DNA from: Adlercreutzia sp. ZJ141
GTDB lineage: Bacteria > Actinomycetota > Coriobacteriia > Coriobacteriales > Eggerthellaceae
DNA length: 64,000 nt
Direction: 5' to 3'
NCBI RefSeq assembly: GCF_011038965.1
Contig: NZ_JAAKEB010000006.1
Span: 1 to 64,000, forward strand
Shown here: positions 9,382-17,460 of the stretch, in pieces
Position numbering within the stretch: the stretch's first letter is position 1
Layout of the letters: each line of letters begins with the position of its first letter
Notes under the pieces: generated by a model
What the model saw: only the letters and a program-made list of their open reading frames with translations
Databases searched by the model: none
Told to the model about the DNA's origin: nothing
Position numbers and translations under genes: made by a program

Positions 9382-10692
9382 TCATTGATGTGTATCTTGA
9401 ATAACAAGTTCAAGTCCAGCATGAAGTGTCCCAGACCAAGAAAGACCGAGACAAAACGCAATAAACACTGAGGTCGGATGAAAGAAGGCACTTGCGGATG
9501 CTGTCGCAATAATCAGATATCCGAATACGCAGATCGTAGATAATGAGATACTCCCCCTCTTACGAATTAGTGATACGAACATAAAGTATATGAAAGCTAC
9601 AAAGAAGAGGAATCCCAGCCATCCGCCTTGAGCAATGACCGTTGGCCAGAAGGTATCACTCAGGAAAGATGACGAGCCAAGAGCAAGACCATAAACCCTA
9701 CTCAGTCCATACTGGTAATAGAGTGATGAGTAATACTCTGGATTGGCAGTAATATTGGAACCAAAAGTCGCAAATCCTGTCCCAATTGGAGCGTAAGTAT
9801 TGGCGATATCTATACTCGTTCGTGTTAACTCAAGACGAGCACTGCCAATCATAGTGTAATAATACGCGATCTGATCGTATCCAAGATATAGCACAGCACC
9901 TGCCACCAAAGCAAGATATCCAAAACCAAAGTGTTTCTTGCCATCAAGAAGTTCTACGCTAATACATACGAGCGCCGCCGTAGCAATGCCCACGCTTCTG
10001 AGGGTGAGACACATGACCAGTAAAGCAAGGTAGATCCACATTCTGTTTTTTCGCACGTCCGAGACGAGCAACACCACGAGTCCCACCAGAACCGAATTGA
10101 CCACAGAAGGATGGTTGAAAAGCCACTTAAACGAACGTAATCCGTATCGCTCGCCCCAGCTCATTCCGCATTCAAAAAGCAAGTTGGCAACCGCACATGC
10201 AAGCACAATAACTATTAGCAGCCGACTCTCCACACATGCGAGACGGAGGAGTTCCCTGTCTCCATTAAAAAGAACAATTGCAGCGTAGAGGACAATACAG
10301 AACTTCAAAAAAGTAAACACGTCTATGCAAATTGGGAGAATCGCTGTCTGAATCCCACCGCTAGCATTACCAATAAGACCCACTACAACGTAGAGAACCA
10401 GACAAGCGATCGCGCGTCTGCCGTTCACGTTAATCACGCACAACGTGCTGGAACACGCGCGGAGGACAGCGATGATCAACATGAGGACAGCAACGGACTC
10501 GTCAATGTAAGCAAAGGCACCATATGTGTCCTGAAGTGCCATGTGGAAGATCAGTGCATTGAATAAGATAAGCCATCCGACGGTCGCGATCTTGATATAC
10601 AAGACGTCCGATCGCAGAAAACGACGTTTCCTTATTGAGGCCTCTGAACAATAACGCTTTATTCGTTGAACCTGTAGGCTTGCCGTGCCCAA
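9382..10692 (-). CDS. O-antigen polymerase/ligase-like membrane protein (Wzy)
   Basis: 436 residues with about ten to twelve hydrophobic segments and one long external loop (about residues 275-345: RLELTRTSIDIA, APIGTGFATFGS), the layout of Wzy polymerases and O-antigen ligases. It sits beside initiating transferase, glycosyltransferase and flippase genes, so polymerisation of repeat units is the likely role. The start used is a TTG directly after the stop of the preceding remnant. No clear ribosome binding site is seen, so the true start is uncertain. Confidence 0.75.
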   Translation of the reverse strand: MGTASLQVQRIKRYCSEASIRKRRFLRSDVLYIKIATVGWLILFNALIFHMALQDTYGAFAYIDESVAVLMLIIAVLRACSSTLCVINVNGRRAIACLVLYVVVGLIGNASGGIQTAILPICIDVFTFLKFCIVLYAAIVLFNGDRELLRLACVESRLLIVIVLACAVANLLFECGMSWGERYGLRSFKWLFNHPSVVNSVLVGLVVLLVSDVRKNRMWIYLALLVMCLTLRSVGIATAALVCISVELLDGKKHFGFGYLALVAGAVLYLGYDQIAYYYTMIGSARLELTRTSIDIANTYAPIGTGFATFGSNITANPEYYSSLYYQYGLSRVYGLALGSSSFLSDTFWPTVIAQGGWLGFLFFVAFIYFMFVSLIRKRGSISLSTICVFGYLIIATASASAFFHPTSVFIAFCLGLSWSGTLHAGLELVIQDTHQ

Positions 10693-11106
10693 CTACAACG
10701 CCTCCTCGGTCTTGTATATGTGTGCGTCCGCTCTGCTTTCAGCCGTCAGGCCGTCGTTAATCTCAACTATGTTGTCGCAGATGGACAGCAAGCCAGACTC
10801 CTCCTTGAACACCCTCCCTGTCTCATAGTCGCACACGACTTTCAGTTCGCACATATCGTGCTTCTTGCCGGATCTGAGCTTGTGGGAGACAGCCCAGGCG
10901 CCGCGCTTCTCGACGTTCTTGCTCATGGCAGGCGATACTGAGTCGACCATCCAGCAATTGCGAGCGCAGCGGCGTACCTTGGCGCCCACCGTTTCCGCCT
11001 CGGAACCGTTCCGTAGCTCGTTCCAGCTCTGGAGGTTCAGATCCCCCATAACCCCCATACCATGCGCGCCGTTTAATATCATCACCCCTACCATGCTCTT
11101 CCCCAA
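10693..11106 (-). pseudogene. decayed radical SAM C-terminal (SPASM) fragment
   Basis: The first ~60 residues align with the C-terminus of the radical SAM protein at 13716-14720: VMGDLNLQSWNEL against VIGNIKEQSFEEI, CARNCWMVDS against CGRNCAFIVT, and SHKLR against KNKIR. The motif PCNG of the intact protein is ILNG here, so a cluster-binding Cys is lost. The radical SAM core with CxxxCxxC is absent. An unrelated tail of about 55 residues follows. This is best read as the remnant of a second radical SAM gene. Whether the fragment is translated is unknown. Confidence 0.7.
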
Positions 11107-11135
11107 ACTAGCAGAAAGTTATTAGTGAAGCGCTC

Positions 11136-11309
11136 TTAAGGCGATCTCAAACGCCCCTTTTCCGCAGAAGATACGAAACCTTTCTTGTATAGCGCCGCTA
11201 TATCATTCAATGCCTGCTGAGCATCGAGATACGGATGCGTCATGAACCCGTTCTTAATCATTGCCCAAATCACGGCAGCATTGCTGAACATTATTGTCTT
11301 GCCCATCAT
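11136..11309 (-). CDS. small hypothetical protein in glycan operon
   Basis: A 57-residue frame from ATG at 11309 with AGGAAAGG five bases upstream (an adjacent ATG at 11306 is also possible). The peptide starts MMGKTIMFSNAAVIWAM and has a mildly hydrophobic N-terminal half and a charged C-terminus. I do not recognise a family. It lies between a glycosyltransferase and the SPASM remnant and could be the leftover 5' end of a lost gene or a real small protein. Confidence 0.4.
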   Translation of the reverse strand: MMGKTIMFSNAAVIWAMIKNGFMTHPYLDAQQALNDIAALYKKGFVSSAEKGRLRSP

Positions 11310-11326
11310 TCGTCCTTTCCTTCTAG

Positions 11327-12622
11327 TCAGCAGACTGCCACCAACCTCTGCAGACTCAAACTCTCGTACAGAGAGACGAGCTCGCTCATATACCTTTCCT
11401 GATCGCATCTTTCGACCACGTAATCTCTGCAACGCTGCTGCATCGCACGGTATTCATACAGGTCGGTGCATAGCTCGATACCCCGACGCAACGCCTCGGC
11501 CAGGAATTCCACACTACCAGGCTCGGCCAGAAAGCCCGTACCCCCCTCTTTTACCAGCTCGGGAAGACCGCCTATGCGGCTCGCAATGACGGGGGTGCCC
11601 GCCGCGAAGGACTCGATGACTGAGTAGGGCATGTTCTCTCGCCATCGCGAACTCGCGATGGCGAGGGCGGCCCTCTCGGCAAGCACCCGCATCTCGTCCG
11701 CCTTCCGGAAGCCGACCAGCTCGATACGGTGCGCACTGCGATGGTTTTCCAGTAGTTCTTCCAGCTCTGCTCGCTCGGGTCCTTCCCCGGCTATCACCAA
11801 ACGCCACTCCTGGGGAATCTCGTCAGAGATGGAGAGGAACGCCCTGATGAGGACATCGACCCCCTTCTCCTTCGAAAGGCGACCGAAGTAGAGGACGTAA
11901 GGGTTCTCGCGGTCGGTCTTGTCCTCTGTCGAGCGCGCCCGGTCGAGGGCCTCATCCTTCGCGAAGTTCTGCATCGCGACGACCTGCTCGTACGGAAACC
12001 CTCCGTCGACGAGCTTTGCGCGCATATACTCCGACGGGGCTATGATGCGGTCAATTTTCCAATACGAGCCGTGTCTTTTCAGGAATGCCGCCTCCGCCGC
12101 GGCCAACACGCTCTTCGCCCTCGATCCCTTGACGCAACGCTTCCGCACACACGGCATGAAGCTGCCCTTAAGACAGTCGTCGCAGACCTCACCCGCACCG
12201 TCAAGCATCGTGCAGCCGGGGCAAACGGGAATGTAGTCGTGCGCAGTGTAGACGACAGGCACCATATGGCTCTTGAGATACGGCGCATCAAGAATGGAGA
12301 ATGTGAGCTGCCGGTGCACTAGGTTCAGGTGGATGATGTCCGGCTGGAACTCCTCCAAAAGGTCGTTGAACTTGCGTCTAGCCTCGAGGGAGTAGATGAG
12401 TGCAGCACCGTCTCTGAGTTTTTTCACCAGACTCGTGTCGCCGTTATAGTCACGCATGCTGACAAAGTACTTGGATTGCTCGCACGGTTCGTTCTCAGAG
12501 CTGTCCATGGCAAAGCACGCCACTTCGTGACCCATCGTCTTGAGAGCCTCGGCTAGATTGAAGTAGTAGGTTTCGCTTCCGCCCTTGCGCCAGTGAAACT
12601 TGTTCACCAAGCAGACCTTCAC
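11327..12622 (-). CDS. GT4 glycosyltransferase with Cys-rich insert
   Basis: 431 residues. The N-terminal Rossmann domain begins KVCLVNKFHWRKGGSETYYF. A central insert has four CxxC-like pairs (CPGC, CDDC, then two spaced Cys), a likely zinc site seen in a subgroup of family-4 transferases. The C-terminal domain has YFGRLSKEKGVDVLIRAF and SVIESFAAGTPVIAS, the GT4 nucleotide-sugar motifs. The start is GTG in a GTGA overlap with the previous gene, so the two are translationally coupled. Substrates are unknown. Confidence 0.85.
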   Translation of the reverse strand: MKVCLVNKFHWRKGGSETYYFNLAEALKTMGHEVACFAMDSSENEPCEQSKYFVSMRDYNGDTSLVKKLRDGAALIYSLEARRKFNDLLEEFQPDIIHLNLVHRQLTFSILDAPYLKSHMVPVVYTAHDYIPVCPGCTMLDGAGEVCDDCLKGSFMPCVRKRCVKGSRAKSVLAAAEAAFLKRHGSYWKIDRIIAPSEYMRAKLVDGGFPYEQVVAMQNFAKDEALDRARSTEDKTDRENPYVLYFGRLSKEKGVDVLIRAFLSISDEIPQEWRLVIAGEGPERAELEELLENHRSAHRIELVGFRKADEMRVLAERAALAIASSRWRENMPYSVIESFAAGTPVIASRIGGLPELVKEGGTGFLAEPGSVEFLAEALRRGIELCTDLYEYRAMQQRCRDYVVERCDQERYMSELVSLYESLSLQRLVAVC

Positions 12623-13725
12623 AGCATGCCCCCTTCCTCTTTAATCGCCGCCTCGTAGACCACGAGCGTCTTTTCTGCAACCTCATCCCAGTCGAAGGAA
12701 GAGAGCTCGTACGCCCTGCGCGTCGGGTGCACGAGCTTTCGATTCATAACCTCCGCAAGCTCGGAGGAGCTGTCCATCGGGAAGTAATCGCCCGGCAAAA
12801 GCCGCACGAGATGTGTTGCCGGAATGTCGCTAACGACTACGTCGAGCCCGTAGCTCATCGCCTCCAACAGCGCGAGGGGAAAACCCTCGTTGCGTGAGGC
12901 GAGAACGTAGAGCGCTGCGTTCGCGTACATCTGGGCAAGATCGTCACCGTGAAGCTGGCCCGTGAACACCACGGGCGCGCCTTCGGCGAGCTCTCTGAGC
13001 CCTTCACTGTACGCGCGCTCGGACTCGACTCCTCCGACGACGACCAGCTTGAAGCCTTCTGGGGCGATTGCGCGAAAGGCCCGTATCAGCACGTCGAACC
13101 CCTTCTCGGGAGTAATCCTTCCCACAGACAAGACGTAGCCGTCCGGCTCAAGACCGAAGCGAGCGAGCGCCCCTGTGCCCGAGGGGGCCACAGGGGCCTC
13201 GACACCGTTGGGGATGAACACCGCCTTGGACATGGACTCGTCGCCGCAACGCAGCATCTGATGGCTGTTTACGAAAATGACTCTAGAGGCGCTCTTGAGC
13301 GCGACTCTCTCGCTTAGGCGCAGAACACTCTTCGCGACCTTGCCCCATTTGTCATGCTCGTAGTTCGGGCTGTGGTATGTGAGCACGACAGGGATGCTCC
13401 TCAGACTAAGCAACGGCGAGAACAGCGCAGGCCCAATGTTGTGGTAGTGAACGACGTCGGGCTTACTCGTGAACGCCGCGAGGGTTGCCAGCAATGAGTG
13501 GATGACAGCCTCGACCCCCTTGAGCTTTGTCGACGGGAGATCCTTGAAGTGTACCCCTTCATAATCAGATATGGGTTCGACGTAGGGTTTTCTGCGGTAG
13601 ACGAGGATGTTCGCCTTTCTCGCAAGGCGGGTATACAAGCATTCACAGTGGCGCTCCACTCCGCCCTCGACGCCAGGAAACCCGCGTGTGCCTATCACGC
13701 TGGCCTTCAAGGGGGCTACCAACAT
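12619..13725 (-). CDS. GT4 glycosyltransferase
   Basis: 368 residues from ATG at 13725, chosen because the family N-terminus (IGTRGFPGVEGGVERHCE) begins there, with GAGGGCAG a few bases upstream. The open frame extends further 5', but only as a shadow of the radical SAM gene. GTRGxPxxxGGxE is typical of transferases adding deoxy- or amino-sugars such as rhamnosyl units. The C-terminal motif is SVGRITPEKGFDVLIRAF, followed by LALLEAMSYGLDVVVSD. It overlaps the radical SAM gene by about 10 bases. Confidence 0.85.
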   Translation of the reverse strand: MLVAPLKASVIGTRGFPGVEGGVERHCECLYTRLARKANILVYRRKPYVEPISDYEGVHFKDLPSTKLKGVEAVIHSLLATLAAFTSKPDVVHYHNIGPALFSPLLSLRSIPVVLTYHSPNYEHDKWGKVAKSVLRLSERVALKSASRVIFVNSHQMLRCGDESMSKAVFIPNGVEAPVAPSGTGALARFGLEPDGYVLSVGRITPEKGFDVLIRAFRAIAPEGFKLVVVGGVESERAYSEGLRELAEGAPVVFTGQLHGDDLAQMYANAALYVLASRNEGFPLALLEAMSYGLDVVVSDIPATHLVRLLPGDYFPMDSSSELAEVMNRKLVHPTRRAYELSSFDWDEVAEKTLVVYEAAIKEEGGML

Positions 13726-14720
13726 ACGGACTGCCCTCTGGCTATGCGAATCTTGTTCTTGACGATCCAGCTGATCGGCTTCCACGGCCTTCTCACCATG
13801 TCGTGGCGCTCGGTTACGATGAAGGCGCAGTTGCGGCCGCATGTGTCTACGAGCTTCTGAGCTTCTTTCGCCTTGTCGGAAGCCATGATCTCTTCGAAGG
13901 ACTGCTCCTTGATGTTGCCGATAACCCATTCCTCGCCAGAGCCGTTGCAGGGAGAGACGTTGCCCCACGGGTCTATGAAGAAGAAGTCCCTGAGAGCACC
14001 GCATGGCGGGCGATAGCCCGATTCGTCTCCGCGCAGGCGCCTGTGGATGCTCTTGTTGAAGTAGGCTCTGCCGTAGTCCTTTAGCTTTCCCTTTATGCTG
14101 TGTCTTTTCGAGGTGAGCAGCGCCTTGACGAACTCTTCGTGCGCGGCAAGAGCGTCTTCGCTCGTTATCTGGTTGTCCTCCTTGTGGAAGTACCACGAGT
14201 TATGCACAACGGAGTTGCCGAGTTCCACGTCAAGCGCAGCGCACAGCTCATAGAGAGGTAATAAGTCCTTGTAGTTATCAGGCGAGATAACTACAGAGAA
14301 CCCGATGTTTTTGCACTTTGACTTCCGCAGCTCGAGCATGGTTCTCAGTGCATGGTCAAACCCGTCCTTGGTGCCGCGCTTCTCGTCGTTGAGCTTGGGA
14401 AGTCCTTCGAGGCTGACGCGGATGAGGATGTTGGGGTATTTGTTTGCCAGAGCCACGATTTTGTCGGTGTAATAACCGTTAGTTGAGAGCTCCAGAAGCT
14501 CTGCCTTCGGATAGAGAATCTCGAATATCTTGTCGATGTCATCTCGGATGGTGGACTCGCCGCCCGTAATGTTGATCCTCAAGCCATTCGGCAGCTTACG
14601 GTAGAACTCGGGGTCGATCTCTTCCGTCGGCGTAGTCGGACACTTCCATATGTTGCACATATTGCACTTAGCGTTACACCTAAATGTGGTAATCAGGCTG
14701 CCCTGCACTGTCGTAGCCAT
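13716..14720 (-). CDS. radical SAM/SPASM protein in polysaccharide operon
   Basis: 334 residues. C15, C19 and C22 form CxxxCxxC for the 4Fe-4S cluster that binds S-adenosylmethionine. NITGGEST is the GGE motif. The C-terminal third has further Cys (PPCGALRD, SPCNGSG, CGRNC), which fit a SPASM or twitch auxiliary cluster domain. The ATG has TAGGAG upstream. Such proteins modify peptides or sugars. In this place a sugar dehydration, epimerisation or other modification is plausible, but no peptide substrate gene is seen. A broken relative lies at 10693. Confidence 0.8.
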   Translation of the reverse strand: MATTVQGSLITTFRCNAKCNMCNIWKCPTTPTEEIDPEFYRKLPNGLRINITGGESTIRDDIDKIFEILYPKAELLELSTNGYYTDKIVALANKYPNILIRVSLEGLPKLNDEKRGTKDGFDHALRTMLELRKSKCKNIGFSVVISPDNYKDLLPLYELCAALDVELGNSVVHNSWYFHKEDNQITSEDALAAHEEFVKALLTSKRHSIKGKLKDYGRAYFNKSIHRRLRGDESGYRPPCGALRDFFFIDPWGNVSPCNGSGEEWVIGNIKEQSFEEIMASDKAKEAQKLVDTCGRNCAFIVTERHDMVRRPWKPISWIVKNKIRIARGQSVCW

Positions 14721-14774
14721 GATCTTACTCCTAATCTTTGCGCCTTGAGGGGTGTCTAAGTATCAAAGAATGCC

Positions 14775-15596
14775 TCAGTAAGCCCCGTCCCCGTAGACCA
14801 TTGCCTTGGCGGTGCGGGCTATCAGCTTGAGGTCGTAGCCAACCGAGCAACTCTCCACATACTCAAGGTCTAAGTCGATCATCTCATCGAAGGTGCCGTC
14901 GCTGCGACTCCCCGCCTGCCAGGGGCCGCCGCAGCCGGCCTTCACGGTAAGACGACGCTTCGCACGGGTGTCGTACTGCACCGCCTCACCCGGCAAAGCT
15001 GGACGTGGACCTATCAGACTCATATCTCCCAATAATACGTTGACGAGCTGGGGCAGCTCATCCAGGGAGTGCCTTCGGATGAAGCGCCCTACACCGGGAA
15101 TAACCCGAGGGTCATCCTTTATTTTAAACAGCGGACCATCAGCCTCGTTTTGATCTTTCAAGCCGTCCAACAGCTCGTCAGCATTCGGTACCATGCTTCT
15201 GAACTTCCACATTCGAAACAAGCAGTAGGAACCGTCGGGGTTGAGTCTTCCTACGCGTGTCTGGCCGTAGAGAGGGCTTGCTCCTGGACTCTTGATGCAG
15301 ATCGCAATACACAGCGCCAAACTCGGTAGCAACAACAGCGCAATCGCAACCCCGCTTGCCACGATATCGAATGTACGCTTCACGAAGCGATACCCCAAGC
15401 GCGACAGATCAGGATGAATGCCTGCGTTAGACCGTGCCAGTAGCTCAGCGGCTTCTCTATTAGAAAGCGTACGTGAAACAGGCCAGCCACAGCTGTCGCC
15501 TTCTACTTTGCAATCCAAGGGCTCCAGAAAGAGCGAGCGGCTCGATTTCGAGCCGTTCTGTGTATCCGTATTTCGTTGTTCTGCGGTTTCGCTCAT
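14775..15596 (-). CDS. undecaprenyl-phosphate sugar phosphotransferase (WbaP/WcaJ type)
   Basis: 273 residues. A single hydrophobic segment (about 75-97, FDIVASGVAIALLLLPSLAL) precedes the bacterial sugar transferase domain, with WKFRSMVPNADE, GRFIRRHSLDELPQL and MSLIGPRPALPGE. It starts repeat-unit synthesis by placing a sugar-1-phosphate on the lipid carrier. About 65 residues before the membrane segment are polar and of unknown role. The ribosome binding site is weak. It is the first biosynthetic gene after the NusG paralogues. Confidence 0.9.
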   Translation of the reverse strand: MSETAEQRNTDTQNGSKSSRSLFLEPLDCKVEGDSCGWPVSRTLSNREAAELLARSNAGIHPDLSRLGYRFVKRTFDIVASGVAIALLLLPSLALCIAICIKSPGASPLYGQTRVGRLNPDGSYCLFRMWKFRSMVPNADELLDGLKDQNEADGPLFKIKDDPRVIPGVGRFIRRHSLDELPQLVNVLLGDMSLIGPRPALPGEAVQYDTRAKRRLTVKAGCGGPWQAGSRSDGTFDEMIDLDLEYVESCSVGYDLKLIARTAKAMVYGDGAY

Positions 15597-15691
15597 TCGC
15601 TTTTCTGGTTTGTGGCAGATAATTCTGAGGCTTCTCTTCTTGCCGTCTGACGCAGGTCAAGCGCCTGAATCAGCAGGAGACAACCTTAACT

Positions 15692-16222
15692 TCACTGCTT
15701 CTTCTTCACAAGGCTCAAGCCCACCTTTACTTCCACCGTTCTGCCCATGATGAAAAGTTCTAGTGTTGCCTCGCGCTTGCGGCGGTTTACTTTTTTGATT
15801 AAGGCCTCGCGGCCCACCAAAGGGCCGCTTGCGACAACCACGCGGCCGCCTTCCACGAAGCCCTCAGACATTTCCACCGTCCGATGCTTTCGCTGCGTGA
15901 AGGCGCAAATCCATGCCACCTCGCCCTCCGCCAAGGGCGTAAACATCCCGTCGGTTCCCAAAAGCCGGGTGAAGGCGGGCACCTTCCCCAGAAGAGCAGA
16001 AAGGCGTTCCACCTTACTGGTTACGACCATAATGTAGCCAGGAAATAGAGCGGTTTCGCCTTCCACAAGTTCACCTTGTTGTTTTGTGAGGGTTTTTCTC
16101 TTTGGAACAAACACCTCGTCAACCAGGTTCTCTTCCCCCGAAATGGTAAGGGTCTGCCCTATGAGACCAACCGCCTTGTCCTCTTGCCCGGTAAACACCT
16201 GAACGGCATACCAAGGGGCCAT
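15692..16222 (-). CDS. NusG paralogue (LoaP/UpxY-like antiterminator) 1
   Basis: 176 residues. The NusG N-terminal domain begins WYAVQVFTGQEDKAV and contains LFPGYIMV, the RNA-polymerase contact region. A C-terminal KOW domain follows (VASGPLVGREALIKKVNRRK). Specialised NusG paralogues of this type promote elongation through long polysaccharide or antibiotic operons by recognising leader RNA. It stands at the head of a 15-kb operon, as expected. AAGGAGG lies ahead of the ATG. The 286-base leader in front of it has several stem-loops. Confidence 0.85.
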   Translation of the reverse strand: MAPWYAVQVFTGQEDKAVGLIGQTLTISGEENLVDEVFVPKRKTLTKQQGELVEGETALFPGYIMVVTSKVERLSALLGKVPAFTRLLGTDGMFTPLAEGEVAWICAFTQRKHRTVEMSEGFVEGGRVVVASGPLVGREALIKKVNRRKREATLELFIMGRTVEVKVGLSLVKKKQ

Positions 16223-16508
16223 GACTTACCCTCCTTCTTACCAATAGCGAAACTGCACACGAAAGCTGCACACAGCTTTTCGCAACAGCTTCTCGCAAAG
16301 CCCAACTTCCAGACACAGCTTCGCCACTGGGGGCCGTTTTGGCCTTCCCCTAAGAAACGACGGGATATCCATTCCCCACGGCTTGTACGAACGCCGAACG
16401 CGGCATCGCTTTACACCGAGGGGTTTAAAGGCAGAGCCTTTCCCCTAAACGCTGATTACTTCCGCCAGCCCCAACTTCGCAATGCAAGACGGCCTTAATC
16501 AGTGTTTC
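16223..16508 (-). promoter_or_regulatory. structured leader between the two NusG paralogues
   Basis: 286 bases with no gene. Visible structures are a perfect 7-bp stem AAAGCTG/CAGCTTT at 16262-16279, a stem at 16419-16446 (AGGGG and AAAGGC paired with GCCTTT and CCCCT around loop AGA), and the repeat element at 16445-16509. NusG paralogues of the LoaP type need a hairpin in the leader RNA, so these are candidate targets. No T run follows the stems. Confidence 0.45.
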
Positions 16509-16509
16509 C
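16445..16509 (-). repeat. dispersed hairpin element, copy B
   Basis: Read on the minus strand it begins GGAAACACTGATTAAGGCCG at the stop codon of NusG paralogue 2 and ends near TAATCAGCGTTTAG, so the ends are near-complementary. It shares its ends and the word GGGCTGGCGGA with copy A (17379-17446), and GGCCGTCTTGC with copy C (37547-37591). Confidence 0.65.
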
Positions 16510-17114
16510 TAGCTTTTGTACGGAACGTCCAGGGGAACGCACTCGGCGAACCCTTCGTCCACGTCCACAAAGCAAAAGCGCTTGTGTCGGTCCACCTTCA
16601 CCACGCGGTCTTCCTGACCCACCAGCGGGCCCGACTGCACGTGCAGCACGCCGTCTTCTATGACAGCGGTGCTCGTACGGATGACGCGCTCGGTGTCGAG
16701 CACGCCTTCGTACCACTGTTGCGCGCCTTTCGCGAGCGGCGCGAAGTGACGCCCGTCGGCCTTCGCTATGCGCGCGGGGAAGGTGAGCTTGGCAAGCTCT
16801 TTGTCCAGCGCCAGCACGTCTTTTGTTACGACGAAGAAGTACTCCTGATACATTGGTACCGGGTAGAGCCTCCATGCGCCGTGGTACTTGCGCCAGCGCT
16901 CTTTGCGCATGACAAACGCGTCCTCGAGCAAGTCGGGGGGCAGAATTTTGCGCAGCTTGTCGCAGGTGGCCTGCTCGCGCCCGGGGGCGTGCACCAGATA
17001 CCACCGCCGCCTGCCACGCGGCGACCTTCTGCCAACAGGCATGCCACCAAGCGCTATGTTGCGTGCGGTGTTACCCGAAAGCCTCGTAGCAGCACCAATT
17101 CCGCTTGCGACCAA
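16509..17114 (-). CDS. NusG paralogue (LoaP/UpxY-like) 2
   Basis: About 201 residues from a TTG at 17114, chosen because AAGGAGG lies eight bases upstream. The frame is open to 17174 and an ATG at 17042 is the other option. The NusG-like domain starts RRWYLVHAPGREQATCDKL and contains PVPMYQEYFFVVTK. The KOW part is VLHVQSGPLVGQEDRVVKV. It differs strongly from paralogue 1, with a basic Arg-rich stretch before the domain. Two adjacent NusG paralogues ahead of one glycan operon suggest a pair like UpxY/UpxZ or two LoaP proteins with separate targets. Confidence 0.75.
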   Translation of the reverse strand: MVASGIGAATRLSGNTARNIALGGMPVGRRSPRGRRRWYLVHAPGREQATCDKLRKILPPDLLEDAFVMRKERWRKYHGAWRLYPVPMYQEYFFVVTKDVLALDKELAKLTFPARIAKADGRHFAPLAKGAQQWYEGVLDTERVIRTSTAVIEDGVLHVQSGPLVGQEDRVVKVDRHKRFCFVDVDEGFAECVPLDVPYKS

Positions 17115-17253
17115 CCCGCTTTCCTCCTTCTTGCTTTGATGCGCCTGAAAGTGCAGAGAAGCCTCCGCGCACAAGCGTCATCAAAAAGCACACGTTTAGA
17201 AAAAGGGTGAAAGAGGGATGACAAAGCGCTGCCGCTGTCCGACTTTACGTGTG

Positions 17254-17277
17254 AAAAAAGCCCTATTCTGGGCTTTT
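17254..17277 (-). terminator. intrinsic terminator or attenuator before NusG paralogue 2
   Basis: On the minus strand, AAAAGCCC-AGAATA-GGGCTTTT forms a perfect 8-bp stem and runs into six T. It is 140 bases upstream of the NusG paralogue 2 start. Confidence 0.75.
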
Positions 17278-17378
17278 ACAAGAGGGGGAATATGTATAAT
17301 GGTCAAGCTTTTGCGAGTTGAAAACGTGTACCTTTTGACGACACAAAAAGGCATTATTACCTGGGGTTATATCTCTAA

Positions 17379-17446
17379 GGAAACACCGATTAAAATCCGC
17401 CAGCCCTTACGTTTATAAGGCAGAACAGCCTTTCATCAGTGTTTCC
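17379..17446 (-). repeat. dispersed hairpin element, copy A
   Basis: 68 bases bounded by near-perfect inverted ends, GGAAACACCGAT and ATCAGTGTTTCC on the plus strand (11 of 12 pairs). It begins 15 bases after the helicase stop codon. Its internal sequence resembles copy B. Confidence 0.7.
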
Positions 17447-17460
17447 CCAGACAATGCGCC

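Larger units (their letters stand above)
17115..17460. other. gene-free stretch upstream of the glycan operon
   Basis: 346 bases between the helicase gene end and the start of NusG paralogue 2. It holds repeat element A (17379-17446) and an intrinsic terminator (17254-17277) on the minus strand. Possible promoter words on the minus strand lie around 17295-17320 (CTTGACCATTATACAT). Because the terminator is downstream of these words, it could act as an attenuator instead of simply ending the helicase transcript. Confidence 0.5.

Noticed and set aside
13726-14196. N-terminal extension of the GT4 gene at 12619
   Set aside because: It is the shadow of the radical SAM gene in another frame. The GT4 family N-terminus and a ribosome binding site fit ATG at 13725.
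17218-17418. 66-residue plus-strand frame in the gap before the helicase
   Set aside because: It reads through a terminator stem and repeat A, has no family match, and no good ribosome binding site.
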